A stretch of 64,000 nucleotides of DNA from Capitulum mitella (taxonomy: Eukaryota; Arthropoda; Thecostraca; Pollicipedomorpha; Pollicipedidae). A model generated the notes under the pieces. It did not search any database and was not told the DNA's origin. It was given only the letters and a program-made list of their open reading frames with translations. Below, in pieces: positions 48,101-60,100 of this stretch. The stretch lies in assembly GCA_030062745.1 (NCBI GenBank), contig CP099854.1, forward strand, positions 14,978,876-15,042,875. Reading direction: 5' to 3'. The first letter of the stretch is position 1. Every line of letters begins with the position of its first letter. The position numbers and the translations under genes are program-made.

Positions 48101-51100
48101 TGCTCCGGTCAGCTCCATGGGTGTTCCGGTCAGCTCCGTCGGTGCTCCGGCCAGCTCCGTCGGTGCTCCGGTCAGCTCCGTCGGTGCTCCGGTCAGCTCC
48201 GCCGGTGCTCCGGCCAGCTCCGCGGGTGCTCCGGTTAGCTCCGTCTCGTCGGTGAGCCTTGCATCGTGAGGTCCGCCGGCGAGCACTGTACTGTTGGCTC
48301 TTTCGATGAACCTCACTCGTGAGGTTGGCTCTAGTGGTGAAACCAGCATCGTCGGTGAGATTAGTGTGGTTAGCCTGGCTGGTGGGCCGTGCTGGTACGC
48401 TACATGCACTGTTACCTCTGCCCGTGCCCGTCGCATCATTCCGCCCCGTCGTCGTATGACGTCACAATGGGGAATTTGTGACGTAACCGTGGCGCAAGTA
48501 ATGCGCTTAACGCACCACCGGAAGTCGACATGGATGTTGAACATGGACCGCTGTGGTCTGAACCATGCTCTGTTGGTCCCTCATGTGCTTGTGCCTAGCG
48601 TGATGTAAGTCAGTGGGACTCTCGAAAGGGTCGCTTCGTGTGAGGACTACGGCCCAGGAAAAAATTAACAAGAAATCATTCATGTGTATATATCATATAT
48701 ATACAACAAATAACGTTTTATGGACAGCTGATGGGCCAGTCATCACTATCACCTGATACAGGTCATTCAACATCGTCACCTGTTACATACAGGCCTGTTA
48801 ACACCATCACCTGGTACCGGCCTCTTAACACCATCATCTGGCACAGGCTAGTCAATACCACCACCTCGAAGCGTAGAAGTTCCCAAGTACGGGCAGTGTT
48901 CTGCGATTTCAGACTCGCTGCCCCTATGACTCCTGGATCAGATAGACGTATTGGTCTGGTAAAACGTCTGGATCAAGTAGGCGTGTTGGTCTGGTAAAAC
49001 GCCTGGATCAAATAGGCGTGTTGGTCTGGTAAAACGCCTGGATCAGATAGGCGTATTGGTCTGGTAAAACGCCTGGATCCGTACGCGTGGTCAAAGTTTC
49101 GCCAGGAACAGCAGAGCCTTCCGATGGCGCCTGAAGCTGTGACCCGCATTCGGGCTGCGCGCAGCTGTTCGGCTCTTTCATTGTTCACATTAATAGTTCA
49201 GTTAAATACCGGCGAGTCATTTCCACTACCTTTTTAGTGTGCGTGATTTTGTTTCCTGCGTTATTGGTTAGTAACAATTGTAAGACTTCTCACACACGAG
49301 TTCGTAAGTTTGGCAACTCACAAGGTTTCAGTAAGTGGGGTGACCGTTGATCTGCCAGTCCGGAGTCCTAGGAGTGAACAGAAATGTACCGAACTGTCAG
49401 CGTTTGCGCTGTTGTGAGATGTGGCCTACGGTCGATGCTGGTCTGCGGTGAGACAGGGATAGTTGTGGTCGCCACCATGGCTGTAGTTTCCTGTTCTTTT
49501 GTGGATGCTTCGGTATCCCCGATTTTGGACTGGACGTCTCAAGATTTATGATTTAACATGGGACTCCATTGGGTGGCAACCACAATGATTTGGAGTCCCC
49601 GAGATAATGGGAGGGCGAACACGGCCAGTCCTTTTAAAATAAGTTGCATTCCTGGCTGTCACGATGTGGCCGAGTGATCCAGTTCAATGACTGTGACCCA
49701 GTGGTAAATCGCTCCATTTCACACACGATTTCACAGCGACCTGATGACCTTCTGACGGGGTCACTCGGTGGTGGTGTCTTGACGCACCTGTGATGGTGAA
49801 TGTTGCGAATGGATTATACTCAGTGATGGCCTGAAGTAATTTTGCAATAAGTTCATTGGCCTTAGTTATAAAATTATGGTGATGCATTATTAACTTAACA
49901 TGATGACATGATGTTGTGATGACCCTCTGGTACCTCTCTGGTGACTTGACCTTTCTTCCTCTGCAGAATCTGCCACTGCGAGGGGGACAGTGAGGTTCCT
50001 CTCATCTCGCCCTGCTATTGTTCCGGGTCTCTGCGGTAAGAACCGCGCCGCCACCCTCCAGACAGCAGTCAGCTGACCTCTGATATCAGCATAAGCCGCC
50101 TGTCGGCGCCAGACGCCCGTCCCCGCCTCCGCGTCATCCTTCACGTACTGCTTTCTTTCACTTCCGTGTCCACCTCGTGCGTTTTCGTCCGACCAAATTG
50201 CAGTGGCATGGGTATGGAGTGGGTGAGTACCAACTCTGTTCATAAAAGCAGGAAAATCGTCTTTATCTCCACGTAATCATCGACTTCTAGGTCATCGTTA
50301 CTCATCATTGGGAACTCGACATACCAAAAGATACCGTTTACGGTGTTAAAAATGTCATGCGACTGTGACAAAGAATCCGGTTTACGATACTGAGAAATGA
50401 CCTGCGAATGACCTATCCATGAAGATTCGTTAGCTGTCGTGATTTGACAATCGTGAATCCTGTTTACCCGTCGACCCTGGTGGAGCAGTGCGATAGAGTT
50501 GCGGTATTCCCATAGTATTCGTCTGGCTCTTGCTGCGTGCACTTGTCTCCTTTCCAAACTGCCTGCAAATGAATTGTGCCTGCGGCGAGCATAATGGCTG
50601 ATTTGTGCTGGCCGTGGCAACCGCTGAGCTTAATTTTTCGATTTGTTTAAGTAAGATTCACGAAGACTTTTCGTTACTTCCCCCTCAAGGAGAGCAGAAA
50701 GACCTGCCAGCGGTCGTCGGAGCGAGCGATTCAGACAGCTAAGAACGGGCAGATGAAATCATGGCGGTTGTCGACCCCACTGGACGTGAAGTTTTGTCGC
50801 TGGTGAATCTGTTGTTAGTTAACAAGGCTGAATGTTCGACTAGTTTTCCGATAATTTATCTGAAGACTTGCAAGTTCTCATGAAGCCAGAATCCTGGAAT
50901 TATTTTATGAAGCATTCAAGCACGTCTTCAGCTTACGAGAGCACGAAAGCACACTGACTCATTATTTTAATTGTTTTCGGTAAGGCGGCCCTGCCAGGAT
51001 GGCGCCCCTGGTCGGAGATGACCGCATCAGTCAGCTGACTTGGCCGACTCACATGGCCGCCGGCCGCCGGTCCGCGGCTCCTTCCTCTGCAGATAACGGG

Positions 51101-54100
51101 TGACGGCGCCGACCGTGGCGAAGGCCAGACGAGGACGAACAGACAGATCGTCTCGGTTCCGAGCCCAGGACGGACGGTCAGGTCGTCCTGTGGTCCGGGC
51201 CAGGACGTAGTGGCCGGTAACGAGCCGAGCAAAAACAGACAAAATGGTATCGGGTTTGCTACGTACCGTTACAATTGCGATTCTGATACGATTTTTCCTT
51301 CAAAATAGCAGGCCTAACAAGCCAGTGCTCTCAAAAACTGGAAACTACTTTTTCATTGATGACCAAGCAAAGCAAGACACCAAAGCCTGCAAAAACGTGG
51401 ATTCGAAGAGCAATGACTTGTAATTAACACAATTAAAGGGGTATGCCGCCAAACGAGACATGATGAGCACATTGTCCAGCCTGGTAAAAGAGAACGTGAA
51501 CAGTATTTTGTTCGTACTCTATGGATATCAAAAGACTTGATGGTCAGTAAGATGAGGGCAGTAATATGCACTATACACAGTCTTTTGTATGTGTTTAAGG
51601 ATACCTAAGGGAAACCAACTCATTTAGGAGAGACAGAAATCCCATATTTCAATGAGCAAGAACTGTTAAAAAGGCCAAATTAGAGCTCCTGAAAACGGAA
51701 GAAAAAGTAACCGTCCGAATCGAGCTGAGGTAATGATCGACGAAGACGAAAGAGTGTGCGACTAGTCTTGGAAAACGCCGCTTCATTTTAAAGGACATTA
51801 TTGCGACACACCAGCCCTCTGCTGGCCATCACGGTCGAAATGAGGCTGGGAAGTTGGTGTTAGGAGACCTTTGTCTTACGTAAGACACCGAAGGCGAGTA
51901 TCTTGAATATCGAGAAAGACCAACAAAAACTAAAAACAAGTTTGCAGGGAACAGGGCCTTTGCACCTACGACTTTTGGGAACAAAGAGGATCCTGGTTCA
52001 GTTGCTGCTTATAAATCGTTCGCAAAACGAGGGCATAAAACTATGATGACAAAGGACAGTCCGTTTTGTTTGGCTGTTAGCCATAGCCGTAAAGAGATTA
52101 GAGGGTGGTACATGTGCGCCACCTTGGGAGAAAATCCACAAGAAATTTTCTCAAGTCTGCGTGCGTAGCTGCAGGGGCGGCTAAAAGACAGATGAGCCAC
52201 TGGATACGAGAAACCTGCGTGAAGTGTGCATGTACCTTCGGATGTCAGATGCGCACTTCTGTAAAAGGAAATAGGTGGTACAGCTTACCCGACACAGGTC
52301 TGTTTCGAGCTTCGAAAACTACGTCAAGGCGAATTGATAAAGATCGTTTGAAGGCGACTTGGATGGATTCACCCAAGGTCCACTAACAACCTAACTGCGC
52401 CTCAGAATTATGACGTGATCATGACATGTTTTGGGACCTGCTATATGCAAGGTGAAGGGCGTAAAGGTCCTTTTTACACAGCCTGCAAGCCCGCTTACGT
52501 TTTTTTTAATTGGTTTTATAGAGCTTTGCAACATGACATAAAGTTTTCCCTTTTTGATTCAGTTGTTAAATCTTTCATCGAACCGTCCGATTTGTGATAA
52601 TGTGCCATTTTATCTGAGATCTCGACTACGGCAGTGACATCTAGGAAGAAGAGTCAAAGCGATAGACTGGTTTCCCATCCAGTTTGGGGTATAGTCTGAA
52701 AGAAGGTCTTACCTTTCTTTTGGGATATTAAATCAACAGAAACCCTTGGCATAACCAATATTTGTTTCACGTGCTGCAGGACAGGACTGCAATTGGCTGT
52801 CCTGTGACAATGACAACGTTTTTTTTCGGAAACGCAGTGTGAACAACGAAGGTTTTTGTAAATGTAAACGCGGTGTTAACGACGAACGACATTTTATTAC
52901 AGGAATAAGGCATACATTTTCGCGAATTTGGTTTGAAATTCTTAGAAAATTTGCTGGATACGAACTCTAATATGTGCTGGAAACGTCAAAGCAAAATATA
53001 CGAGCATGACATACCTAATGATAGAAAACATTTAAGGACTAAATGAGGAGACGTTTCTCGAAAATTTCAAAGCATTTCTTTTGGTATGCGTATATATTAG
53101 CAAACTTGTGACATTGCTGACTATAGTTTGGTGTGTATGGTAGCATTCAGTACAGAAATTTTTTTGACATGTCCTACATCACTAGTTTCTACTTGAGTTT
53201 AACCTTTTTCTTCAGCGTCTTCAGTAACCGTGGATTCGCCCTGGTTAGTACGTTGCTGTGGCAGAAATCTTAATTCAGTTTGAACTTTGTGCCACGCGCT
53301 CGTACTTTTTGCTGTCTTCGGCATGTGGTCAGTCAGATATGCACATTTTGGTATGACACTTCAAGGTTATCCCAGTTCGTGTCGAAATGGCGTTATGAAG
53401 ATGAATGGTAATTGTGTTTTAAAGGTCTTTTTACTTTAATCATTATTCTTCATGGATACACTTAAGTTAACAGATTTTATGGGATGGTATGAACGCAACA
53501 TTCGTCAGTTCGGAATACACAAAAGTAACATTTTTCCATTGCCCATATATTTTCGATACATTTTGCAGTTTTGTCCAAGGGTTTCTTCGTCGGTGGAATA
53601 GAGTATCAAACGATTAATATACGTTGACACGCGAAACAACAAAATCTCCATCTCCATTATGAAAATACGAAACATGCAAATTCACGCCGTTTTTTTTCAA
53701 AAGACCACTTACTAGAATGTGTGGACGGACATTTCACTTTTATGCTGAATGTCAGGTCATTTGAGTAAAAAAAAGAACAAATACCTATGGCAGGACACCT
53801 ATGGTATGGATCCCATTTGAATCCACGTGACAAAGCCATTTCGGCGCTTAAAGGAAATGGCCTTTTGAAAAACTAATCATAGTTGTTTTTGTTCTTATTA
53901 TTATTTTATTCGATTTCGTTTCTATTTCGTACTGTTATTATTCAGTCTTCTTGTTTCTTTCTTTCGTGGTCTCGAAACAACATAATTTATATGACTAATT
54001 TTTGCAATTTCTCCAAAAGGCAAGGCCAAGAGAAAACATAATCATATAAGAAAATTCAGCAGCCGGGAAATGTATTTTAAATGCCTAGTTTTTTAGGGCT

Positions 54101-57100
54101 ATGTGCCAGACTGGGCAGATTTGGATTTTGCCCACATCTGAATTAACACTGGGCCGCCTCCCCTAATCTTGATCGTTTCTCGCATTATTCTGCAGTATCA
54201 GTTTTTGTTCTCCTGGGATCCACATCTCCCTTGCATTCAGAGAAGTGTCTTGTAGGATGGTGGCGACGTGTTCTTTCATTTTGACGTCCTTTGGTATCCC
54301 ACGTGCTTGGATGTAGCTTGAGCCATAGGAATATTGTATTTGATATACTCACCCTTTCACAATAGATTGGGGGAGTGCCTAGCCCTTTGCTTGCACAAGC
54401 TGCGGCGGCGATTGGTGGACCTGGCAACCCGTATGCCGTAAGGATGGAGGAGCTTCGATGAACATTCGCTTAGGGCATGGACATAAGGAAGGGACACGAA
54501 TACATCTTCGTTCTGGCTTGTTACAGTTACGCTCGGGGTTGAATGTTGAGACAACGTTTTCCAGTCGCAGTGTACGAGGCCGTCAGGATATCCACTTGAT
54601 TCAAACGCCGTCTGGATTGTGGCTAGTTCCCGTTCTAGAAAGGTCTCGTCGCCGCATAACAGTCGGGCACTGTTTACCATATTCTTGATTAGGACAGTGT
54701 TCGTGCCATTGTTATGGTTTGCCTCAGATTTCACAAATACAGTTGATGTAGCTGGTTTTCTGTACACTGTTGTTTGTAGACGAAATCCTTGTTTTTTTCT
54801 TACCATGACGTCAAGAGAAGGGAGCTGAACATTCTCTTCCGTTTCGATGGCAAAATTTTACAAAGTTTGTCCAAAGCGGTTTCGCCATGTGGACAAATAC
54901 AAGATACGTGTCGTCTGCTTACCTTCTCCACATCTTGAGTTTAAGCGGAGCGGTATCGAGCACCGATTTTCTCTAAATGCTCCATAAAGGCATTATCAGG
55001 GACCATGGACAGACTCAGACCCATTGGGGTCCGAGTCTTTATCTTTATGTACTCGGAGAGATTTCCTTGACACTGCGAGAACCGGCAGACTAAGCAAACT
55101 AGCATCGTTTTTTAAACCTTTGCACGCCGAGTTCAAGACGTTCAAAAAGTGTGGCGTCTTCCGATAGTTTTTGACAGAGTGCTTGAACGGAATCTAAACA
55201 GGTACCTTCGTTAACAAGGAGACCACATAAATATGTCATTAATAAGTCGAATTGCATGAAGTTTGTGGAGTCCCATGCGACATCGTTATTGGCACGCCTA
55301 AAACTGATCCAGTTGACCTCGTCGTATCGCGATCTTCCTTAGCCTGTGCAACCATTTTCTGCCTCCAGATATACGTGTTTCAGATTAGTGTCTTACGCAT
55401 ATGTTTGTACATATTTGGGTTTAAGGATGTCTTTAATCTTCGGATTTGTGCGCAGAAAAACAGCCTGTCACAAATGGGTCAAATGTTGGCCTTTAATGAG
55501 ACCTGATACCTGAGGAATAATCTTGAGATGCAGAATGAGATACATCCTTGACCATGTTTTTGTGTCATTGATTACCGTTTGAGTCAGCTAAATCGATCGC
55601 TTGGCGGCGGAGTTATTGAGCTATGACGTCTTAAGCCTCCCCCTGACGAGTGAAAGATGGCGACATACCCGGACAGGGTCCAGATAAAAGTTGCCATTGT
55701 CGCTTTTTGTGACCTTTTTTGAGGGGTCTTCGGACTTCCTGCTGAAAATGGCAACCCCGTTGTGATTTAGAGGATGCTGTGGTGAAGTTCCGTCAGACAA
55801 CTTTCGTTTACAAAACCTCTTGTTTTTCATTGTCGCAAAGGCTTACCATACGTTGCATTTGCAGTGAATGGCGTTGCACGTGTGGCCATTTTTACAGACT
55901 CGATACTCCCCTTAACAGAAATATCCAGAAGAGGAGTGATTGGCGTTACGACCTACAGCACAGGCTCAGTGCCCACTTGGGCCATGGCCCTCACACTGGA
56001 AGTAGCTTAGTCGGGAGTCATTTGGGTCATAAAGCGCCTCACGGACGATAACCCGTACAAGGCCAGCGAAAGGTTAAAACACTGCAGAACTGTTCAGGAT
56101 GGAATCGGAACCGTGAAACTAAATGGCGAGCGTTTTCCGCCGTGCCACGCGCACCACTTCACCAAGCGCACGCTGGCAGCCGAACTGGAGACCAGTGCAA
56201 TGTCTCGACTCTGACCCTGTCTGACTGTCTGACCAACACTGTCTGGCGTTTTGCCCCGTCATGCACACCAGCGGTCCCTGCGCCCATCCCCGCAGCTACC
56301 ATTGATAATGGCCCATTAAAACATAATGGTTTGTATTAGTTTGTACCAGAATTGTCAGCTGTGGGGATTGTCGTTTAGCGCGGTGATTGTTAATCGCCTG
56401 CTTGCGTTTTGAGAAAATGGCCGGCAGCTGATTACTGTTTTGTTTCTCTTCCCATGCATCTGCTGCCGCCTGCGAGATCCCAATTTTTTCCGCCGTCTGC
56501 CACCTGACTGAAGGAGGAAGTTGACCCCGCCCTGCGCAGGATCCCTGGATCCCGTCCTGACCTGCACAGACGTCTGGATCCCGTCCTGACCTGCGCGGGT
56601 CTCTGGATCCCGTCGTAACCTGTGCAGACGCCCGGATGCGACTTGGCCTGCGCCAGATCCGTGGATCGCGTCTGGACTTGCGCTGTGGTGGTGGTAACGT
56701 GGGCGGCTCGTGTTCCAGGTATGTCCACCAGGCATGTCTTCAGCAGTGGATCAAGTCCTCGGACATCAAGTGCTGCGAACTTTGCAAGTTCACCTTCATC
56801 ATGCAGACTAAGACGAAGCCTTTCAGCATGGTGAGAGAAAGTCTCTGGTTGTGATTCAGACGTCACGTACGTAAATGCAGTGAATCCTAACATCATTTCT
56901 ACGGTATTTACAACGTGGTTGTATATGATGAATAGTGAGACATTCTGCTACTGTATTTAGGAATTCCTCAAGTGAACTTTCGTGGCAAACAATTTGGTTT
57001 ATAACTAGTTCGACAAAAATAACGTCCATAAGTCCCGATTTTTTCCAAGCCATGGAAAAAGTGAAACAGCTATGCAAAACCGCTCTTACCGCACTTACCA

Positions 57101-60100
57101 CAGTTCCTCAACCTGTGCATTTTATATGTTATGTTTTTATATGTTAACGTACAAGTGCATTTTCTCGGCAAGCAGTTTGGTTGATAACTAGTTCGGCAAA
57201 AGTAATGCCCATAAGTCCGGATTTCTTTCCATGCTGCGGATAAAATGAAACAGCTACGCAAAACCGAACTTACTGGCGTTTGCTTCAAAAGCGCTACTTC
57301 ATGTCATTTCGTACGTCCTCCATTCAAGGTTACTCAAGATGAAGAATAAGGAATGGCAGACTGGTGCTAAAGGTTGTCATGCATTGTATCAAAGTTTACA
57401 AAGAATACCAGTTGCATCTGCCGACAAATTCTAATATAAAACGCGTATTTGCTTTCAAAGTGTATAAAAAATTTTAAACAGAATTCGGAAATTTTCAGAT
57501 GCATCGTTTGTCATAGGGACAAAGTGAGAGGACGGAGCGTAACGTAGGGGATTTCAAGTCAGCCGTTCTAAAATGTGAATGCATATTTGAACATAACATG
57601 AATTTTAAATTCATATTATGTTAATGTTATATGTTAAATATAATTTGTATTTAACATATATTAAATACGTTATATAATACATATATATATATATATATAA
57701 TGGTAACATGATATATAACATTTATAATGATATATAACATTTGTATAAGATGTTTAATGTGAAAAAATATGTAAAACGTAATTTTAAAGTAACATAAAAT
57801 GTGAACGCCGAACATTAATCATAGACGATCTTCTGCCTCCCGCCGCAAATCCGTCCTGTCCATATCCGAACCAAAACAGCGTAGATCTAACCCTCCCCGA
57901 TTTTCATTGCTGAAAGAATGTCATGCATCTGCCGCCGACCACGCCTCTGGCTGTTTCGTGCTCGTTCCGCGCTACCCGTCATCATAAGTACCGTCTGGAA
58001 TGCCAGACACGTGCTGCCGACTTTAAGTGCCAGTAAAACTTAGCATTGTGTGCGAAACTCAACGGCACCTGCCAAGCATAGTTTTGAGGTCGTGCGGCGA
58101 AATTCATACCAGGAAAAGTCGGTGGATACGCCGCAAGCGATCCAGGGCAGTGGGCAGTGAGCAGTGGTTTGACCTTCACCTGCTACGTCATATGAGAGGG
58201 CCACTTCGGGTTACAAATGGCTAGCAGGGGAGTCGTTCGTCTCGAGAAATTTCGGTTGCAGAAGCACGACGCAGCAGAGGACACCTGTCCCCAGAGAGGG
58301 TGCCGTGCACGACAGTGCATACCGATGGCTTTGCACAACACGGCCAAACACGGAAATGTTCTAGAGCCCCTGCAAACACTGACGTCCTAACCCTCACATT
58401 TGTACACGATCGCGATTGCGTTTACAACCGCCAGCGTATTGACTATTGTAATTTTGTCCTTTTCGAGCAAACATAGACTTGTCATTCATAACAGTAGTCA
58501 ACGTATTGCAAAATAATACCAGTAGAATGTCTTTGGGACGCGTGAGGAGCGAGACATGCTACTTTCAGCGTTATATTTAATTTATTTTTACTTTATTGAA
58601 TTGATTTCTACTTTGTTTGGCACATTTATTTTTCCATCGTGCATTCCGCTATATGAATGAAATAAGTCCGCCTACATCAGTATTTTACACCCGAGGAAGT
58701 GCATATTGCAGTGTCACGCACGCCCGCGAATTGTTCGCTGTCATTATTGTGCAGTTAAAAAAAAAAAACGGAACAAATACGTGTGAGAGGGAAACATTAC
58801 TCCCGGAATAGTTATATGAGGAAAATTGAAGAGAACACCCTGACGCAAAGTATTGAGCTGTCGTAAAGCAAAAATTTAATGATTCATTTTTTGTGGTTGC
58901 GAAGCTGTTGAACCGCAGAAAGTGTTATGGCCGGGCCTTGCCGCTCTTTTTGATGTTTTCTGCTAGTTGAAGCGATCCCGACCTATGACCTACGGTCCCG
59001 CTGATAGGCATGACAGAGTGAGTGGATAGCAGATGCTGCAAATGTGGGCTGCGCCCAGCGCGAGGCATTTTCCCGTGGCTAGCAAAAAAGTGGGAGATTC
59101 TAGAGCGGGACAACGCTCACACACGTTTCAAACAAAAATAATAAATTTGGCCGTTTAATGTTAGTAAATTTCATTCGAAAGTACGGAAGCGTTCTAGCAA
59201 GATTTGCATATCTGAAAAGAGTAGCACTGATCCAATACTGGCAAGATCAGCATTGACGAGAGCAGCACTGCATATATGACAAGGACAGCTGCATTTAACC
59301 CGCGCCCGACTGCCAACCGGCGCCGACCACACTTGACTGGGTCTATTTAACCCGACTACGGGGAGCGGGCACTTGATTGCCCCTCCCCTCCCCCCTCTAA
59401 CTCACAAACGGTTGGTTGCACGATAAAAATAAGCACACCGTTGGGACACTCGTGACAAAAAGAGCTTGAAACTTGTTTCATTTTTAGTTTTGAGTGATAT
59501 GTAAGCCATTTAAGCCCTGCATATGTTTTCTCACATCCGACTGCATGAATCCGAGAAGCGGCCTGGATCTCAACGGCTGTGATAAAGTCTAGGTAAAGAC
59601 ACCAATGAACAGGTAAAACTCCACAGGTGCTGATACACGCCTAATTTCTCTGATTTGCTTGATATATACGCCGAGTTGAGTTAAAGACACGGCAATTTTG
59701 ACGCCGATTGCCGGCGGGCGCCGAAGCCGAATCATGTATGAAACACGAAATTAACGGGAACTAATTTTAGCCTTTCTTTATTTTCGTGACGTAGACCTTT
59801 CCATATGATATTTCTTAATTCTAGTGACTCTTGTCATGGTTTCTCATGCTTAAATTTTAGAAAATTCAGTAATTATTTACTATATAATAACTATACTTAC
59901 TTATACCATGTAATAACTAATAACTACGCACAACTGGCGGAGCTTTATTCCCTGGAGCCCGTTTATTTCCAAGCGATGCAATTTTTGAATTTTTTTCAAC
60001 CTCTTGGTTTTACTCGCAGCTGTACAAGTCAGTCCTACCACTTTCTACCCGTTCTGAGTAATTCATTGTCTATTTTGACGGCTCACGTTTTAGTTTGTAA

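Larger units (their letters stand above)
45101..49966 (+). other. MARCH intron 1 (4866 bases)
   Basis: GT at 45101, AG at 49966. It holds at least five different minisatellites and an L2/CR1-like LINE fragment on the opposite strand, described separately. Confidence 0.8.
50036..56718 (+). other. MARCH intron 2 (6683 bases)
   Basis: Bounded by GTAAGA and TGTTCCAG. Contains a GC-rich stretch at 51000-51215, the Penelope-like fragment, and a 29-base tandem array near its end. A plus-strand frame near 51955-52130 ([13 protein letters not shown]) matches no family I can name. Confidence 0.85.

Noticed and set aside
48041-48544. 167-codon minus-strand frame with GAPTELT heptad repeats
   Set aside because: All frames of the 21-base array are open, and it lies inside a MARCH intron.
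51955-52390. Plus-strand frames with Cys/His-containing sequence resembling a zinc-binding transposon protein
   Set aside because: Spacing of Cys and His fits no family I know and the frame is broken; left unassigned.
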